Shown: positions 30,450 through 41,690 of the stretch, piece after piece
Layout of the letters: every line of letters starts with the position of its first letter
Position numbering within the stretch: the first letter of the stretch is position 1
Assembly: GCA_052174455.1 (NCBI GenBank)
Contig: JBQMRP010000034.1
Span: 62,001 to 126,000 of the forward strand
Origin: Arsenophonus sp052174455
GTDB taxonomy: Bacteria; Pseudomonadota; Gammaproteobacteria; Enterobacterales; Enterobacteriaceae
Length of the DNA: 64,000 bases
Direction of reading: 5' to 3'
Translations under genes and position numbers: made by a program
The notes under the pieces: generated by a model
What the model saw: only the letters and a program-made list of their open reading frames with translations
Database searches by the model: none
Told to the model about the DNA's origin: nothing

Positions 30450-31382
30450 TTATGACGACTGAAAGAATTGTCTTGCAGCTATTATATCTTTACTGATTTG
30501 CTGTCTTAATTCATCAATAGAAGCAAATTGTTGCTCATTTCGCAATTTTTTACGCAATACAATATCAATATGATATCCATATATATCTATATGCACATCT
30601 ATTAAATGAACTTCAATTTGATGATCTACCCCATTCACTGTTGGGCGTGTGCCAATATTTGCAACTGCCTGCAATGGATAATCAGCTAAACCATATACTT
30701 CTACCACATAAACCCCTTTAAGAGGGATAACTAAACATTTAAATGATATATTTGCAGTAGGAAATCCAATCGTACTACCAATCTTGCGACCATGAACCAC
30801 TCGACCACTTAATCGGTAAGGATGCCCCATAAGATTCTCAGCAAGGATAAGATTATCACTTAATAGTGCTTGCCTAATAGCAGTACTACTAATTCGCTGT
30901 TCAGCGTTACAAAAACTTTTAGTATTAGCTACTTCAAAACCATATTGTTCTCCTGCTTTACAAAGATATTTAAAATCACCCTGTCTATTTTTACCAAAGT
31001 GAAAATCATCGCCAATTACCAAAAATTTAACCTTTAATTTTCCCACTAGCAATTGTGAAACAAAAGCTTGCGGTATCAATGAAGCAAATATTGGATTAAA
31101 TTTAATACAAAGTAAATAATCAACATCATATTCAATAAAGTATTTTACTTTATCACATAAACGCGTTAAACGTGCTGGCGCATTTGCGCCCAAAAAAAAT
31201 TCCAGTGGTTGTGGTTCAAAAATCATGACCATCGTTGGTGCTCCTCCAAGACGCTGACTTTCTTGTTTTAAATGTTTTAATAATACATGATGTCCTCGAT
31301 GAACAGCATCAAAATTGCCAATAGTCAATACACAACCATGATGATATGTGCTAATATTATGTATACCACGTACTAACTTCAT
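30450..31382 (-). CDS. ribF: Bifunctional riboflavin kinase / FAD synthetase
   Basis: 310 residues (E. coli 313). The N-terminal adenylyltransferase domain turns FMN into FAD; the C-terminal kinase domain turns riboflavin into FMN. Seen: Gly-Asn-Phe-Asp-Ala-Val-His-Arg-Gly-His (usually Asp-Gly-Val-His), Arg-Ile-Ser-Ser-Thr-Ala-Ile-Arg, and the kinase motif Gly-Phe-Pro-Thr-Ala-Asn. The Gly to Ala change beside the nucleotide motif is mild but unusual. First gene of the ribF-ileS-lspA-(fkpB)-ispH unit, diverging from rpsT. Confidence 0.97.
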   Translation of the reverse strand: MKLVRGIHNISTYHHGCVLTIGNFDAVHRGHHVLLKHLKQESQRLGGAPTMVMIFEPQPLEFFLGANAPARLTRLCDKVKYFIEYDVDYLLCIKFNPIFASLIPQAFVSQLLVGKLKVKFLVIGDDFHFGKNRQGDFKYLCKAGEQYGFEVANTKSFCNAEQRISSTAIRQALLSDNLILAENLMGHPYRLSGRVVHGRKIGSTIGFPTANISFKCLVIPLKGVYVVEVYGLADYPLQAVANIGTRPTVNGVDHQIEVHLIDVHIDIYGYHIDIVLRKKLRNEQQFASIDELRQQISKDIIAARQFFQSS

Positions 31383-31649
31383 AATCAGCTCAATATATTA
31401 AAAATTACTGGATTGTACCGTTTTACCACTTTAAATATTAAGTAATTATTTGATTAACCTTTATAACAAAGATGATAAATGGCTGTTTTGTCAGTAAAAA
31501 AAACTTAATATAACCATTTTTCTATAATTCATTCTACTTTTTATATTTAAAATTATTTACTCACTCAGTAAACTAATGAAATTTCCAGTTATCACAACAA
31601 ATCACATTTCTATACACGATGCTTATTTACATAAATTTATACAAATTAA

Positions 31650-31679
31650 TTGACACAATAAAGGCTAAAAGGATATTAT
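31650..31679 (+). promoter_or_regulatory. Sigma70 promoter of rpsT
   Basis: A consensus -35 TTGACA at 31,650-31,655 is followed, after 18 bases, by TATTAT at 31,674-31,679 (or ATATTA after 17). It lies about 55 bases upstream of the rpsT start. The best promoter match I found in the window. Confidence 0.75.
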
Positions 31680-31732
31680 CTTTTAGCTTATAGAGATTGT
31701 AATCGATAAAAAAATATTTAGGAGTTAGACCT

Positions 31733-31993
31733 TTGGCTAATATTAAATCAGCTAAGAAACGTGCTATACAATCAGAGAAACGCCGTAAACATAATGCTAG
31801 TCGTGGTTCTATGGTACGTACTTTTATTAAAAAAGTTTATGCTGCTATTGCTACAGGAAATAAAGAAGCAGCACAAAAAGCATTTAACAATATGCAACCT
31901 ATTGTTGATCGCTATTCTACCAAAGGCTTGATCTACAAAAATAAAGGTGCTCGTCATAAAGCAAATTTAGTGGCACAAATCAAATCAATGTAA
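31733..31993 (+). CDS. rpsT: 30S ribosomal protein S20
   Basis: 86 residues, normal length, strongly basic and helical. S20 binds 16S rRNA early in 30S assembly. It starts with TTG at 31,733 behind GGAG. Homology starts at exactly this codon (Leu/Met-Ala-Asn-Ile-Lys-Ser-Ala-Lys-Lys). E. coli rpsT also uses UUG, a weak start tied to autoregulation, so that control point appears conserved. It diverges from ribF as in E. coli. Confidence 0.98.
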   Translation: MANIKSAKKRAIQSEKRRKHNASRGSMVRTFIKKVYAAIATGNKEAAQKAFNNMQPIVDRYSTKGLIYKNKGARHKANLVAQIKSM

Positions 31994-32089
31994 TTTTTTA
32001 ATTTTTTTTAAAAAAACCAGGTATTAGCTGATTTTTATAGCTATTGAAATATCTATTTGTTTATATAAGGTTGCTCAAATAATCCAAAA

Positions 32090-32965
32090 AAAATATTTTT
32101 TTTATACACGTTTTGGACTGCAAAATACTGGATTATACATCAGTAACGTAATATATTACACTTTTTTTACTTTATCCATAAAACCAATTTCAACAATTTT
32201 ATTGTTTAAAAACATATTGCTAGCGTTATAGTAATGGCGCAAATATATTACATTATAGCATATACTAAATGCGTTCATCAACGCTGCATCATCAAACTCA
32301 CCTAGAATTTCTATCTATAAATTATTTTTATGGATCAAAAAAAAAGAAACTAACATAGAGCGCCGACACCGGAAATCAATAATCACTACTCCTCTAAACA
32401 TAAAAGAAAAAATTTCTCGGATTATTATTAGTTTACAAGAGAAATCAACGCTAAATTGTCCAAGATTACTTGGTTGATTTGTTCTAATAAGAATGAACCA
32501 ACCTGTGGTAATTAAATATAATTAATATCTAACTTATCTTGACTTTATTCTTCTAATAAAACTCGTGCATCAATTTAAAACAGCGTAAATATGGGATATC
32601 CGCTAATACTATTCAATGATAGCGGTTTCAAGAAAGAAGCTTAGCTACTATTTATCTAAAACATCAGCAACACCAACATCAAATAACAAATTTATTTATG
32701 ACTATAATTAACAATATTTAACATTCCTTGGCTTAGCACAAACATTTTATAAGCATAACTGAACCAATTTTCCTAATTCTGACGGAACTAGCTCTCTAGC
32801 CTACCTTTTAAATAATTTACCATTCAAATGTTCTTCTAATGCATTGATATAATTTGTTATTTTCTGAAGCGTTAAATAAAGCTCTTCAGTTGCGTCAACT
32901 GCCGACCCTTTCTCTTTATAATCATGCAAGAAGTAATAAAAATTATTAAAATTGAATGCAACATT
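32090..32965 (-). pseudogene. nhaR: nhaR remnant (LysR-type activator of nhaA)
   Basis: Minus-strand fragments match NhaR: Asn-Phe-Tyr-Tyr-Phe-Leu-His near 32,940, followed by helix-turn-helix relics and Gly-Lys-Leu-Phe-Lys-Arg near 32,805. At the other end, Val-Glu-Ile-Leu-Gly-Glu-Phe-Asp-Asp-Ala-Ala-Leu-Met lies near 32,260-32,305 and Lys-Ile-Val-Glu-Ile-Gly near 32,175-32,195. Stops lie between. Order nhaA-nhaR-rpsT is that of E. coli. Confidence 0.88.
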
Positions 32966-33009
32966 CTAATATCGATTTTTTCTATACCCATAATAATTAT
33001 TTATATATG

Positions 33010-33060
33010 TTATCTTCTGATATTCAGAAGATAAGTAATCATTCTCTTTACCTAAAGAGA
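33010..33060. terminator. Two tandem hairpins downstream of nhaA
   Basis: First hairpin: perfect 11-bp stem, 33,010-33,020 with 33,024-33,034. Second: 8-bp stem, 33,043-33,050 with 33,053-33,060. They lie 92-142 bases past the nhaA stop on the minus strand, before the nhaR relic. T-tracts are short, so termination is a guess; RNA stabilisation is an alternative. Confidence 0.5.
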
Positions 33061-33151
33061 CACTCGTACTACAAATAAAAATATCGTATCGCGAACACAG
33101 AATTAGTATTCTGTATCACATAAATATAATTTATAACTAACTTTATCCTGC

Positions 33152-34336
33152 TTAATTAACAGTTTTAGTGCTAATTATCTTTTTTGGTAAAACACTATTC
33201 AATAATATTAATCCTAATATCGCCGCTAGCGTCGAACCAATAAAGATCCCAAATCGTGCATAAATGCTAAAATTAGCTAAACCTTTAAATGCTAAACTAG
33301 CAATAAAAATTGACATAGTAAAACCAGTACCACAGAGTACTGATACAGCAAATATCTGCTTAAGGTTAATTTTAACAGGTAATTTTGCAACGCCTAATTT
33401 TAACGCTAACCAACTAAATAAAAATATACCTGTTGGTTTACCAATTAATAAACCTAATGCAACACCGATCAGTAAACTACTAGAAAAATTAATTAAGGTA
33501 ACACCATTAAGTTGTATACCTGCATTAGCAAATGCAAATAATGGTAAAATTAAATAAGAAACCCAAGGTTGTAAAATATGTTCTAATTGTTCAGAGAGTG
33601 AATTATTTTGCCTCCCTTTAAGTGGTATTAAAAAACCCAGAATGATACCTGCTAGTGTTGCATGGATACCTGATTTTAAAATACAAACCCATAAGATAAT
33701 TCCAACAACTAAATAAGCAGATGTATTTTCAATTTTACGCCAATTCATCCATGTTAATACTAATAGAGAAAGTATAATTAATCCTAGTGATAGGATAGAA
33801 ACAGATTTAGTATAAAAGAGAGAAACAATAATAATCACGCCCAAATCATCAATAATTGCCAACGCAAGTAGAAATATTTTTAACTCTGTTAGTACACGTT
33901 TACCTAAAAGTGCCATAATACCCTGTGCAAATGCAATATCTGTCGCCATTGGGATCGCCCAACCCTGCCTAGCAATTTCATCATTTACATTAAAAAACAG
34001 ATATACTAAAGCAGGTAGTAGCATACCTCCTACAGCAGCAATAACAGGGAATATTATTCTATCGCGACCTGCTAATGAGCCTTCTATTATTTCTCGTTTA
34101 ACTTCCAGGCCAACAACTAAAAAGAAAATAACCATTAAACCATCATTGATCCACCATAAAAACGGTTTATCAATATTTAATGCGTTAATTTTAAGCGCAA
34201 TGGAAATATTAAGAAATTGCTGATAAATACCTTGCAATGGGGTATTAGCCATAACTAAAGCTAAAATGGCAGTAATAATTAACAGCATCCCACTTGCTGC
34301 CTCTAACTTTAAAAACTGTCGTATAATTACTGTCAT
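33152..34336 (-). CDS. nhaA: Na+/H+ antiporter NhaA
   Basis: 394 residues from the chosen start (E. coli 388). Inner-membrane antiporter exchanging two protons for one sodium ion. About 12 hydrophobic segments. Key residues are present: Ala-Thr-Asp-Ile-Ala-Phe-Ala (Asp133 region), Ile-Ile-Asp-Asp-Leu-Gly (the Asp163/164 pair), Lys-Ser-Gly-Ile-His-Ala-Thr (His225 pH-sensor region) and Ile-Gly-Lys-Pro (Lys300). The frame is open to 34,366, but ATG 34,336 has GAGG eight bases upstream and fits the family better. Its activator gene nhaR is dead. Confidence 0.95.
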   Translation of the reverse strand: MTVIIRQFLKLEAASGMLLIITAILALVMANTPLQGIYQQFLNISIALKINALNIDKPFLWWINDGLMVIFFLVVGLEVKREIIEGSLAGRDRIIFPVIAAVGGMLLPALVYLFFNVNDEIARQGWAIPMATDIAFAQGIMALLGKRVLTELKIFLLALAIIDDLGVIIIVSLFYTKSVSILSLGLIILSLLVLTWMNWRKIENTSAYLVVGIILWVCILKSGIHATLAGIILGFLIPLKGRQNNSLSEQLEHILQPWVSYLILPLFAFANAGIQLNGVTLINFSSSLLIGVALGLLIGKPTGIFLFSWLALKLGVAKLPVKINLKQIFAVSVLCGTGFTMSIFIASLAFKGLANFSIYARFGIFIGSTLAAILGLILLNSVLPKKIISTKTVN

Positions 34337-34539
34337 TACTATAACCTCGGCGTTAATTATATCCAATTAATTTTATGCTAATACCATACAATTCGAAAAT
34401 TATTTTTAGCAAAAAAATTCACATATACCAGGCGTAACTAACTATATAAATGGCATTTTATCAGTTAAGCATTTAAAGTTTGTTTAACATTAAAAAAAAC
34501 AGTTAATTAATCTTAGTACTAAAAGTAGGTAATAAAACC

Positions 34540-35262
34540 CAATATCGACGTCACTGCACATGGACCCGTAAGGAGCTCTTTTTAGTAGAAGATACTTATC
34601 AAAAGTTAGAATTTCAACTGGACTAAACTTCTGCAAATGGCTTCGAGTTGCTGACTTAACCGTATCTCTTGGATTACTACGGAAGGAGACGGAGTCCCAT
34701 TAGTTTTTAGAATGAAATGGCAAAAATATTCCTGGAGATGTAGCACTAACGCCTTAGCTACACAAATAGCTAATATCCTGCCTTCACTAACCAAAGGCAT
34801 GCAATACCGAAAGTTAAGGGTGATGAGATTTCAGTGGGTTTTGGCTACCAGATAGCTGTGATCCGCTAATAAAATCATTAATTTTTGTTAGCAAAGTTTT
34901 TAGAAAAGCTTCTCCTACAGCGATGATAAGCTTGAGAAAGAATGAGAAGAACGAGCTGAGCATTTTATACCTTGTTCCCAGCCGCACTGGGTATGAATAA
35001 GAATGACGAATTCAATTGAATTAGCTTTTGTGAGAATGAAGCTATGAAGCCGATCTCTCAAAGTGCTGTGCTTTTGAGAAAATAATCTTCCAATGTTTAT
35101 TTAATCTAACGTCTCATCTTCTTAAGTAAGTTTAAATAGGCTAAATAGGAAACAACCTTGTCTAACCATGTTAACAAATAACGTCTAATTTAAAAATAGA
35201 AAACAAGTTTACTTAGAGCGAGAACTCTAACAATTTTAGACTAGATTTGCTAATAACTCTTA
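34540..35262 (+). mobile_element. IS256-family remnant, copy 6 (5'-truncated)
   Basis: Matches only the 3' half of copies 3 and 5, starting with AAGGAGCTC near 34,570 (23,195 in copy 5) and including the block around 34,990-35,060. The N-terminal half is absent. It separates the nhaA block from the decayed accessory region. Confidence 0.75.
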
Positions 35263-35849
35263 TTATTACATTATTATTTTAATAGAAAATCAAGATTCTA
35301 ACAATTAGATTAAAGAATATATCGTACAATAAATTATTAGTATGGGGAAGCTCACTAATAGAAAGAATAAAATGATATATAAGTATGACTTAATATTCGC
35401 AGATCCACTCTATCAATATCAAAAGTATCACGGCGTAACAAATAAATCCTAGTGTCTACCCAACAACATATCTCTTACCTAACAAAAAAATAAAGATAAG
35501 CATTTGTGCTTAGGTTATTTATTTTTAGAACAAAGAAATGCCTGAGAATAGTGTAAGTTTTTGAATGAGAAATATAATGAACAAAATAACTATAATTCGG
35601 CAAGAAGCTGCAAGAATAATAGGAATAAATAAAAATATACTGACTAATTAATATAAGTTTAGAATTATTAGTTACCAACATAAAATTCATACAAAAAGAA
35701 ATTTCCTTATTTATTTATAATATAAATTTATAATGAAGTCATTAAAATTTGATCAATATTATTGTCGAGAATGAAATTGATGTCATCAGGAGCAAAATAT
35801 CAATTTTAATGTGGTAAATTTAAATAAGAATTATATAACATTATGCGAA
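35263..35849. other. 590 bases with no identifiable gene
   Basis: AT-rich sequence between IS256 copy 6 and the integrase relic. An open stretch on the minus strand at 35,475-35,690 has no recognisable match and looks like chance. A phage attachment half-site might be expected here, but I saw no copy of the tRNA-Arg 3' end. Confidence 0.4.
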
Positions 35850-36890
35850 AAAAGAAAATTAAAGATCACTTAAGAAAGTGAACAAAAAAACAAACTCATT
35901 AATTGAACGACAAAAGAAAATTTTAATTATGTAGAATAGGAAAGTTAGATAATTTTCCTAATATTATATTTAATGAAGCCTGTTTGAGATGGATTTTAGC
36001 AAAGGCTAACAAAATTTTTTTTAGATAATGACAAAAGTAGAATTAGTTTTTTTGTTCTTACATTTCAGTAGTACCAATTAAAAGATATTACAGAAGCAGA
36101 AATATCTATAGTACTATTAAAAAAAATGAAATAGGCAGAAACAATGTAAGATTAAAAAGTAAAGCTCAGTCAGCAAAAAAGAATAAGAAATAGAAATACC
36201 GATTATAAATAGAAAGAAATCTCTATTAGTAACAAAACCAAAGTATTTAGTATTACTAAAATCAATAACGAGATCCCATGAAAAAGATTAGAAATAGATA
36301 TAAAATCACTTGTTATTAAGCTTTCATTGGTTAAAAACGTATTAGATGGTTAAAACTGAATAAAGAAGAAAGATTAATCAATAAATGTTCTGAATCACTT
36401 AGATCAATGGTTAAATTTATGTTTTTAATGAGTTGAGATCATTCTCATGTCATTAATTTAGGATAGTTAAAAATTGATATGCAAAGAAAATTGCATGGAT
36501 ATAACCAAAAAAAACAGAAAATTAAAAAAGCTATAAGCTTAACTCCAAACAATACGGATTTCTATATTCTGATTCGACATTTAGATAATTATCTAAATGA
36601 GTATTCGTATGTAGAATATCAGTAAAAACAATCTAATGCCTCACAAAAATTTAATTAGAAAATACAGATCAATCCTAATATAAAAACATTAGAGCAGTAT
36701 TTAAACGAGCTGGAATAAAAAATTTTTGTTTCCATGATCTAAGATCACACATAGATCAGTTAATTAATTCAATCTAGCGTACTCATTTATGTTATACAAG
36801 AAATGGTGGATGGTAAGTAGTCAAAATAGTAAGGCAATATGCACACTTAACACTAATCATATTATATGTTACTGAACACGATAAATAAAT
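35850..36890 (+). pseudogene. Tyrosine-type phage integrase remnant
   Basis: Frameshifted plus-strand translation follows a phage integrase. Leu-Arg-Trp-Ile-Leu near 35,985 is core-binding. Lys-Arg-Ile-Arg-Trp-Leu with Glu-Glu-Arg-Leu-Ile near 36,328-36,385 starts the catalytic domain. His-Asp-Leu-Arg-Ser-His as a decayed His-X-X-Arg box lies near 36,733. Gln-Glu-Met-Val-Asp-Gly and Arg-Gln-Tyr-Ala-His-Leu near 36,800-36,850 hold the relic of the catalytic Tyr. Stops are dense. Confidence 0.78.
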
Positions 36891-38590
36891 TAATGGCATG
36901 TTGATAGATTTAATAAAAAAATCTTAAATCATGCTACAAATTTTTTCCAGTAAAATATTAAAAAGCTGATATTATCTAACCTATTAGTTTTTATTTGAAT
37001 TCTATATAGAATTCAAACCTATGATCTACGGCTTAGAATAAGCATAACTTATTGTTTTAACTTATAAAAATAATTTTATTCAATTTAAATATGCTCTAAT
37101 AAAAAGAATTTTACATGTTATATGATTTCATTTTATAACATAATATTTCACCATAACGACATCTGTACTTCCAGGAATATATTTAATAGCAGTAAGATCA
37201 ATAAAAAGCATTAAGCAAAATAGTAAACGTATTACGTGCTGCAGTCGTCAATCACTATAGGTGCAGGACGTTTGAATCTAAAATTTATCTTTCAGAGAAT
37301 ATTATTGTTTATAATCACCATAAAGATGGCGCTCGTAAATTCCTTTTACTAAGAGGTCTCATCCTATGTAACCATTATCATAAGAAAACATAAAACCCTC
37401 GCCGCCAGTTTCTTTACGCCAGAAAAGTCTGTTATTGAACACCCTACAACCATAAAACAGTTATTTAAAATAACATCACTATTAAAAAAATGGGAAATTT
37501 CTCTTATGAGAAAACAAGTAATAGGCTCACAACTAAATTTTAAACAGTAGATAGATTAATCCAACTACATCTGATAGAAAAATAAACAATCGTTCAAATC
37601 AAACGTGTTCTTGCAGAGCTTACAGAACATGAGCAAATACTAGAGCAAATAAAGTTAGAGGTAACCTTCATACTGTATTCAATTTTAGTTTATTTGTAGA
37701 AAACAATTTACCTAACATTAACAGAAAAAGCATTTACAGGCTTAACTGAAATCTACAGCAAGCCTCATTCCACCGTAAAAACGTATAAATAAGGCCGCTT
37801 TTTAGATAATTCTTTATTGGAGTATGGAGGAAAGGAGACACCTACCCATCAGGGAGCTATTATGATTACTTATTGTAACAAAATCAACCTACTCATTCAT
37901 CCAGCCTTCGCTCAATTAATCTTAGTGCATACCTTTTATCGCTTGGCGGCAGCTCCCCGTTAAAAACAACCAATACTCATATCAATGAGATAAAATAAAA
38001 CTTTTAGAAATATCCTTTACATATCAAAAAATAGTAATTTCTATTTTATCCCCACTGTTAAATAAAACGTCATTGAGATTCTAAAATACCAGAGAAAATA
38101 TCTAAACGCGTATTTCTTTTAGAGCAATATAAATAAGGTCATTTTCTGTTCACTAAACATACAGTAATAACTGTATAAATTCTATAATTTTATACCAACT
38201 TTAATAAATTCATAGCAAGATACATTCACTGAACCTTTAAAATTCTAGAAGAAATATTGGCATTAGTGCAAAAATGTGTAATAGACTTCAAAAATCAAAA
38301 AATGCCAGGTATATCCAGCTATACATTACGATGGTTATGATTCTCTAAAAGAAAAACGAGAAATACTTGAGCAGTGAGAAATTACTTATTTTATTACGGA
38401 TATAATTTAAATAGATTAGCTATCAACTGTTATAACCCTTACACTGTTATACCCTTACTTAATAGATAGGAGTATTCTTTTTACGAATATAAAATAAATA
38501 AGTATGCAATTAATAAAAAGTAAATATAACTGCTATCCAAAAGCTGGATTCAGGGTTTCTCCTTAATAAAAAAATTAAAAATCCTTTATA
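36891..38590. other. Decayed accessory (probable prophage) DNA, 1.7 kb
   Basis: No intact gene. Coding-like patches on the plus strand lie at 37,200-37,700. A fragment at 38,315-38,390 reads Tyr-Asp-Gly-Tyr-Asp-Ser-Leu-Lys-Glu-Lys-Arg-Glu-Ile-Leu-Glu, resembling the C-terminal tail of P4-type integrases. A GC-richer patch near 37,820-37,965 is unidentified. All are too broken for firm calls. Confidence 0.4.
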
Positions 38591-38599
38591 AGGAGGATA

Positions 38600-39890
38600 T
38601 TTACTATTAAAAATAGTTTCGAATTTTTCGATTTATTTCTAGTTGGTTTTGTTATTACCCTGATTATACAAGTATCAATGGTGATCATTAAACACAATAC
38701 GATCTGATTTAGTCCTCTCTGTAATAGGACTTGAAGCTACCACATCGACGGAATTTTAAGTGGCTTGCTGATAAATATGGTCGTAAAAATTATTTTCTTA
38801 TATATTTATTACTCTAATATTTTACTGAAGTTGCTGCACTAATGCTTAAATATAATTAGCTCTTTTTGTCAATCATGTGAGGTTGAGGTTGCGTAAGTAT
38901 AGCTATTGGAAAACTTAATATAATTCTTGAACTTATAAGTTCAAGAATTTATATCTTCTAAAGAAAGCTATTTACTAGTAGTCTGGCTTCATCATTTATA
39001 CCATTTTTCCTATTTTCTAAATCATTCATAACTCCTTATTTGACTGAATCTCTTAGTTAGAGAGGACTTTAATTATTAATTGTCTTCCTTTTATTTTATT
39101 AAAATAGAAAATTCATTCCAAAATCACTACGATATTTCTTATTTAAATATCATTTTAGGATATCTGTGAAGCTTATACATAGGAGATAAATATCTTTGTA
39201 AATTACAATTTGGTATTAACATAAATATGTATATATTAGTAAAAGATGTCATCTAAATATAATAAGATATTATCCAAAACAACTTACTATTGTCACCAAT
39301 AATGCATTTTTATACTTGGAAATTTCACTACTAAGTTCATAAGGAACTGGTATTATTGAATTACGTTTTCTATTTTAGCATTAATATTGTAGTGAATTTT
39401 TATTCATGACATCTACTTTATGTATTTAGTTAGCTAATTATTTTGAAATGACTTTCGATTGTCTTGAAATACGTCGAACACTCTTTTATTTAATCTTATT
39501 AGTGCAATTGCATCTATAAATGCAGCACTGTCTATACAGACTAAAATAATCGTACATTTTTAAATTTAAATAATATCTTTAGGCTAAATTTTTATTAATA
39601 CTCTATCGCTATGATATTTAGCAACGGTGCATTTTGTATAAAAATTTTTCTAATCCAGTCGCACTTAAACTGTCTTTAATTCGCTTATGATGTTAGCGGT
39701 ACTGGTAAAATTATTGATCCTATTTTTCTCGGACTAAAGCCATCCCTCCCCTATCAATAGCAAAAAATTTTTTTTGAAAAATATCATATTCGTACCTTTT
39801 ATATTTATTTACGTTTATTTTATCTGTTCTATCATTTATTTGTTTTCTCACGAAACCCGTAATATTTAGCTTAAAGCTATATAATTATAT
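38600..39890 (+). pseudogene. MFS-type metabolite transporter remnant
   Basis: Plus-strand frames alternate to give Glu-Phe-Phe-Asp-Leu-Phe-Leu-Val-Gly at 38,615-38,645, typical of the first helix of sugar-porter-like MFS proteins, then repeated hydrophobic stretches, and at the end a Phe-Ser-His-Glu-Thr-Arg-Asn-Ile segment near 39,843-39,870, resembling the Pro-Glu-Thr-Arg tail motif. Substrate unknown. At least a dozen stops. Confidence 0.55.
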
Positions 39891-39978
39891 ATCAGTGTAT
39901 AACTTAGATTTGTTAGTAGTTATAGATATGAATCTGATTACTTAGAAAGTAATATCTTATGTAAGAATCTATTTTAAA

Positions 39979-40551
39979 TTAAATTTTTTCTACCCATTTC
40001 CATATATTCTGTATAAAATTAATAATTGATAATTTATTATTTTTTAATATATCAAATGGATATAAAAAAGCGCATACAAGTACTAATAAGCAAAATACTC
40101 GTTCTAACTTAGGGAATTGAGTAGGATTTAATATTGGCATACAGAAACGTCGACGACATGGCCATAATAACGGTATTCCTGCTGGTGTTAACATATCAGC
40201 TATAAGGTGGCTAGTATATCCAACTACCATGGAATGGACAAAATCTACCGGTATTGGAATGATAATTCGTGATAATAAGTCTGAAGAAAAAAATATGCTG
40301 CCTCCTATAATAGCCAGGAGGCTGTGAGTAATACCTCTATGACCGAATACTTTAGCAATTGGTATCGAAAGCCATTTTAATCGCTGACCTAAAAAAGACT
40401 TTGGGTGATCGATGTCTGGCAGTAGGCAAGTTAATATTCCGGCAATAATAATATGCCCCCAGTTCCCTTGAGCTAATTCTGGTGATAACTCTAATTTTTT
40501 CGCAAAAATAGCGCTTGCTAAAGCAAAGATAAAATGCCCGCTAGCAGTCAT
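39979..40551 (-). CDS. ydjM: YdjM-family inner-membrane protein (predicted metal-dependent hydrolase)
   Basis: 190 residues from ATG 40,551 (E. coli YdjM 196). A GTG at 40,560 would add three residues; the family begins Met-Thr-Ala, so ATG is preferred. DUF457-type membrane protein with conserved Leu-Pro-Asp-Ile-Asp-His-Pro (about 45-51), Gly-His-Arg-Gly-Ile-Thr-His-Ser (about 70-77) and Ala-Asp-Met-Leu-Thr-Pro. The His/Asp motifs suggest a metal site near the membrane; E. coli YdjM is LexA-regulated, but I cannot see a clear SOS box here. It is the only intact gene in about 19 kb of ruined DNA, so it is probably under selection. Confidence 0.9.
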   Translation of the reverse strand: MTASGHFIFALASAIFAKKLELSPELAQGNWGHIIIAGILTCLLPDIDHPKSFLGQRLKWLSIPIAKVFGHRGITHSLLAIIGGSIFFSSDLLSRIIIPIPVDFVHSMVVGYTSHLIADMLTPAGIPLLWPCRRRFCMPILNPTQFPKLERVFCLLVLVCAFLYPFDILKNNKLSIINFIQNIWKWVEKI

Positions 40552-40560
40552 AGTAACCAC

Positions 40561-41039
40561 ACATAGTTATATTTAGCTATGATTATTTATCTATGTGTAG
40601 AATACAGCTAAAATAGTTAAACAATCAAAAGTTTACTAAGTTAAAAACTCCGTCAATCCTGGAATAGCTGTTAGCAACATCCATCAGAAGCGATCCGACT
40701 TATTTATATATTCAATAATTTCAATACTAAACTATCCACTTAACTCAGTATACTACACCATAGATCCATAAAAAATCCTAACTACTCCAATATGATTCAT
40801 TCTTAAAAAATTTCTTGGTGATATTGCTGTAAATAGGAATTTTTTAGAGATAAATTTTGCCATCTCATCTTATATAGTATTGAGATTTCAACTCTTTAAC
40901 TAGAGAGTTAAGTAGCTTTATCGAAAACGATTTTCGTACCTAATGTTTAGGTATCTCTATTCTGCATAAACGAAAATAGAGAAAGACTATATCTATACAT
41001 TACTAGAATATTAAGGTCAGGTCTAAAGAAAATGATAAC
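40561..41039. other. Upstream region of ydjM, no gene seen
   Basis: About 480 bases. It should contain the ydjM promoter (minus strand). The right half may include the ruined 5' part of the Rpn-type gene that follows, but it is not traceable. Confidence 0.4.
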
Positions 41040-41690
41040 GTGGTGTTTAATACATTATAGTTTGCTAGCAAAGAAACGGAACATCGAACAAGGCAATAAC
41101 TCTTTACTGTAATTATATCGCTTTTGTTCTATCAAAGCACCACATCACCCTATCTGTATAGCACCCAATAGTTCGATTGGTTTGCTAAACCTGAACTTGA
41201 AAAATCAGTCTATAAGAAGCATTTCCACTAGTTTATGTTGATACAATACTTGAATAAGGATATCCTGATGCACCACTGAGTAGAAGTCCTTCAACTGGTA
41301 CAAAAAAGTATATCTGAATGCGCGATGATATATTATATTTGCCTTAGAATTATCTAATCTAATAGCAAATAGCAATATTCAAAAGAATAATATAAGATTT
41401 ATTGGCTTAAATAGCTAAATAAAAATACACAGTTGACATCGAAGAATTTATATGAATTTTTGTAGAAAATATACAACTTATCAGGAGAATTTTATGACTA
41501 TTATAGAACAACTTGAAGGTAAAGGTGAAGAATAGTGCACCAGTTAAGTCAAAAGAATGGTATTGACGAAACTAGAACTCGGTAACTTCTAGCTAATAGT
41601 GCAGAGCTTAGTAAGCTAGTGAAGCTTACTACAGGTCTGTCAAATAGTAAACTAGATAAACTATTAATTAATATTAATACATATCTTTAA
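41040..41690 (+). pseudogene. Rpn/YhgA-type recombination-promoting nuclease remnant
   Basis: Frameshifted but readable plus-strand match to the PD-(D/E)XK 'transposase' family (Rpn, YhgA-like). Pieces: Thr-Thr-Ser-Pro-Tyr-Leu-Tyr-Ser-Thr-Gln near 41,142-41,172; Phe-Ala-Lys-Pro-Glu-Leu near 41,183; Leu-Val-Gln-Lys-Ser-Ile near 41,298; Phe-Met-Thr-Ile-Ile-Glu-Gln-Leu-Glu-Gly-Lys-Gly at 41,490-41,526; and Thr-Thr-Gly-Leu-Ser-Asn-Ser-Lys-Leu-Asp near 41,630-41,660. The N-terminal nuclease core is not recognisable. Confidence 0.75.
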
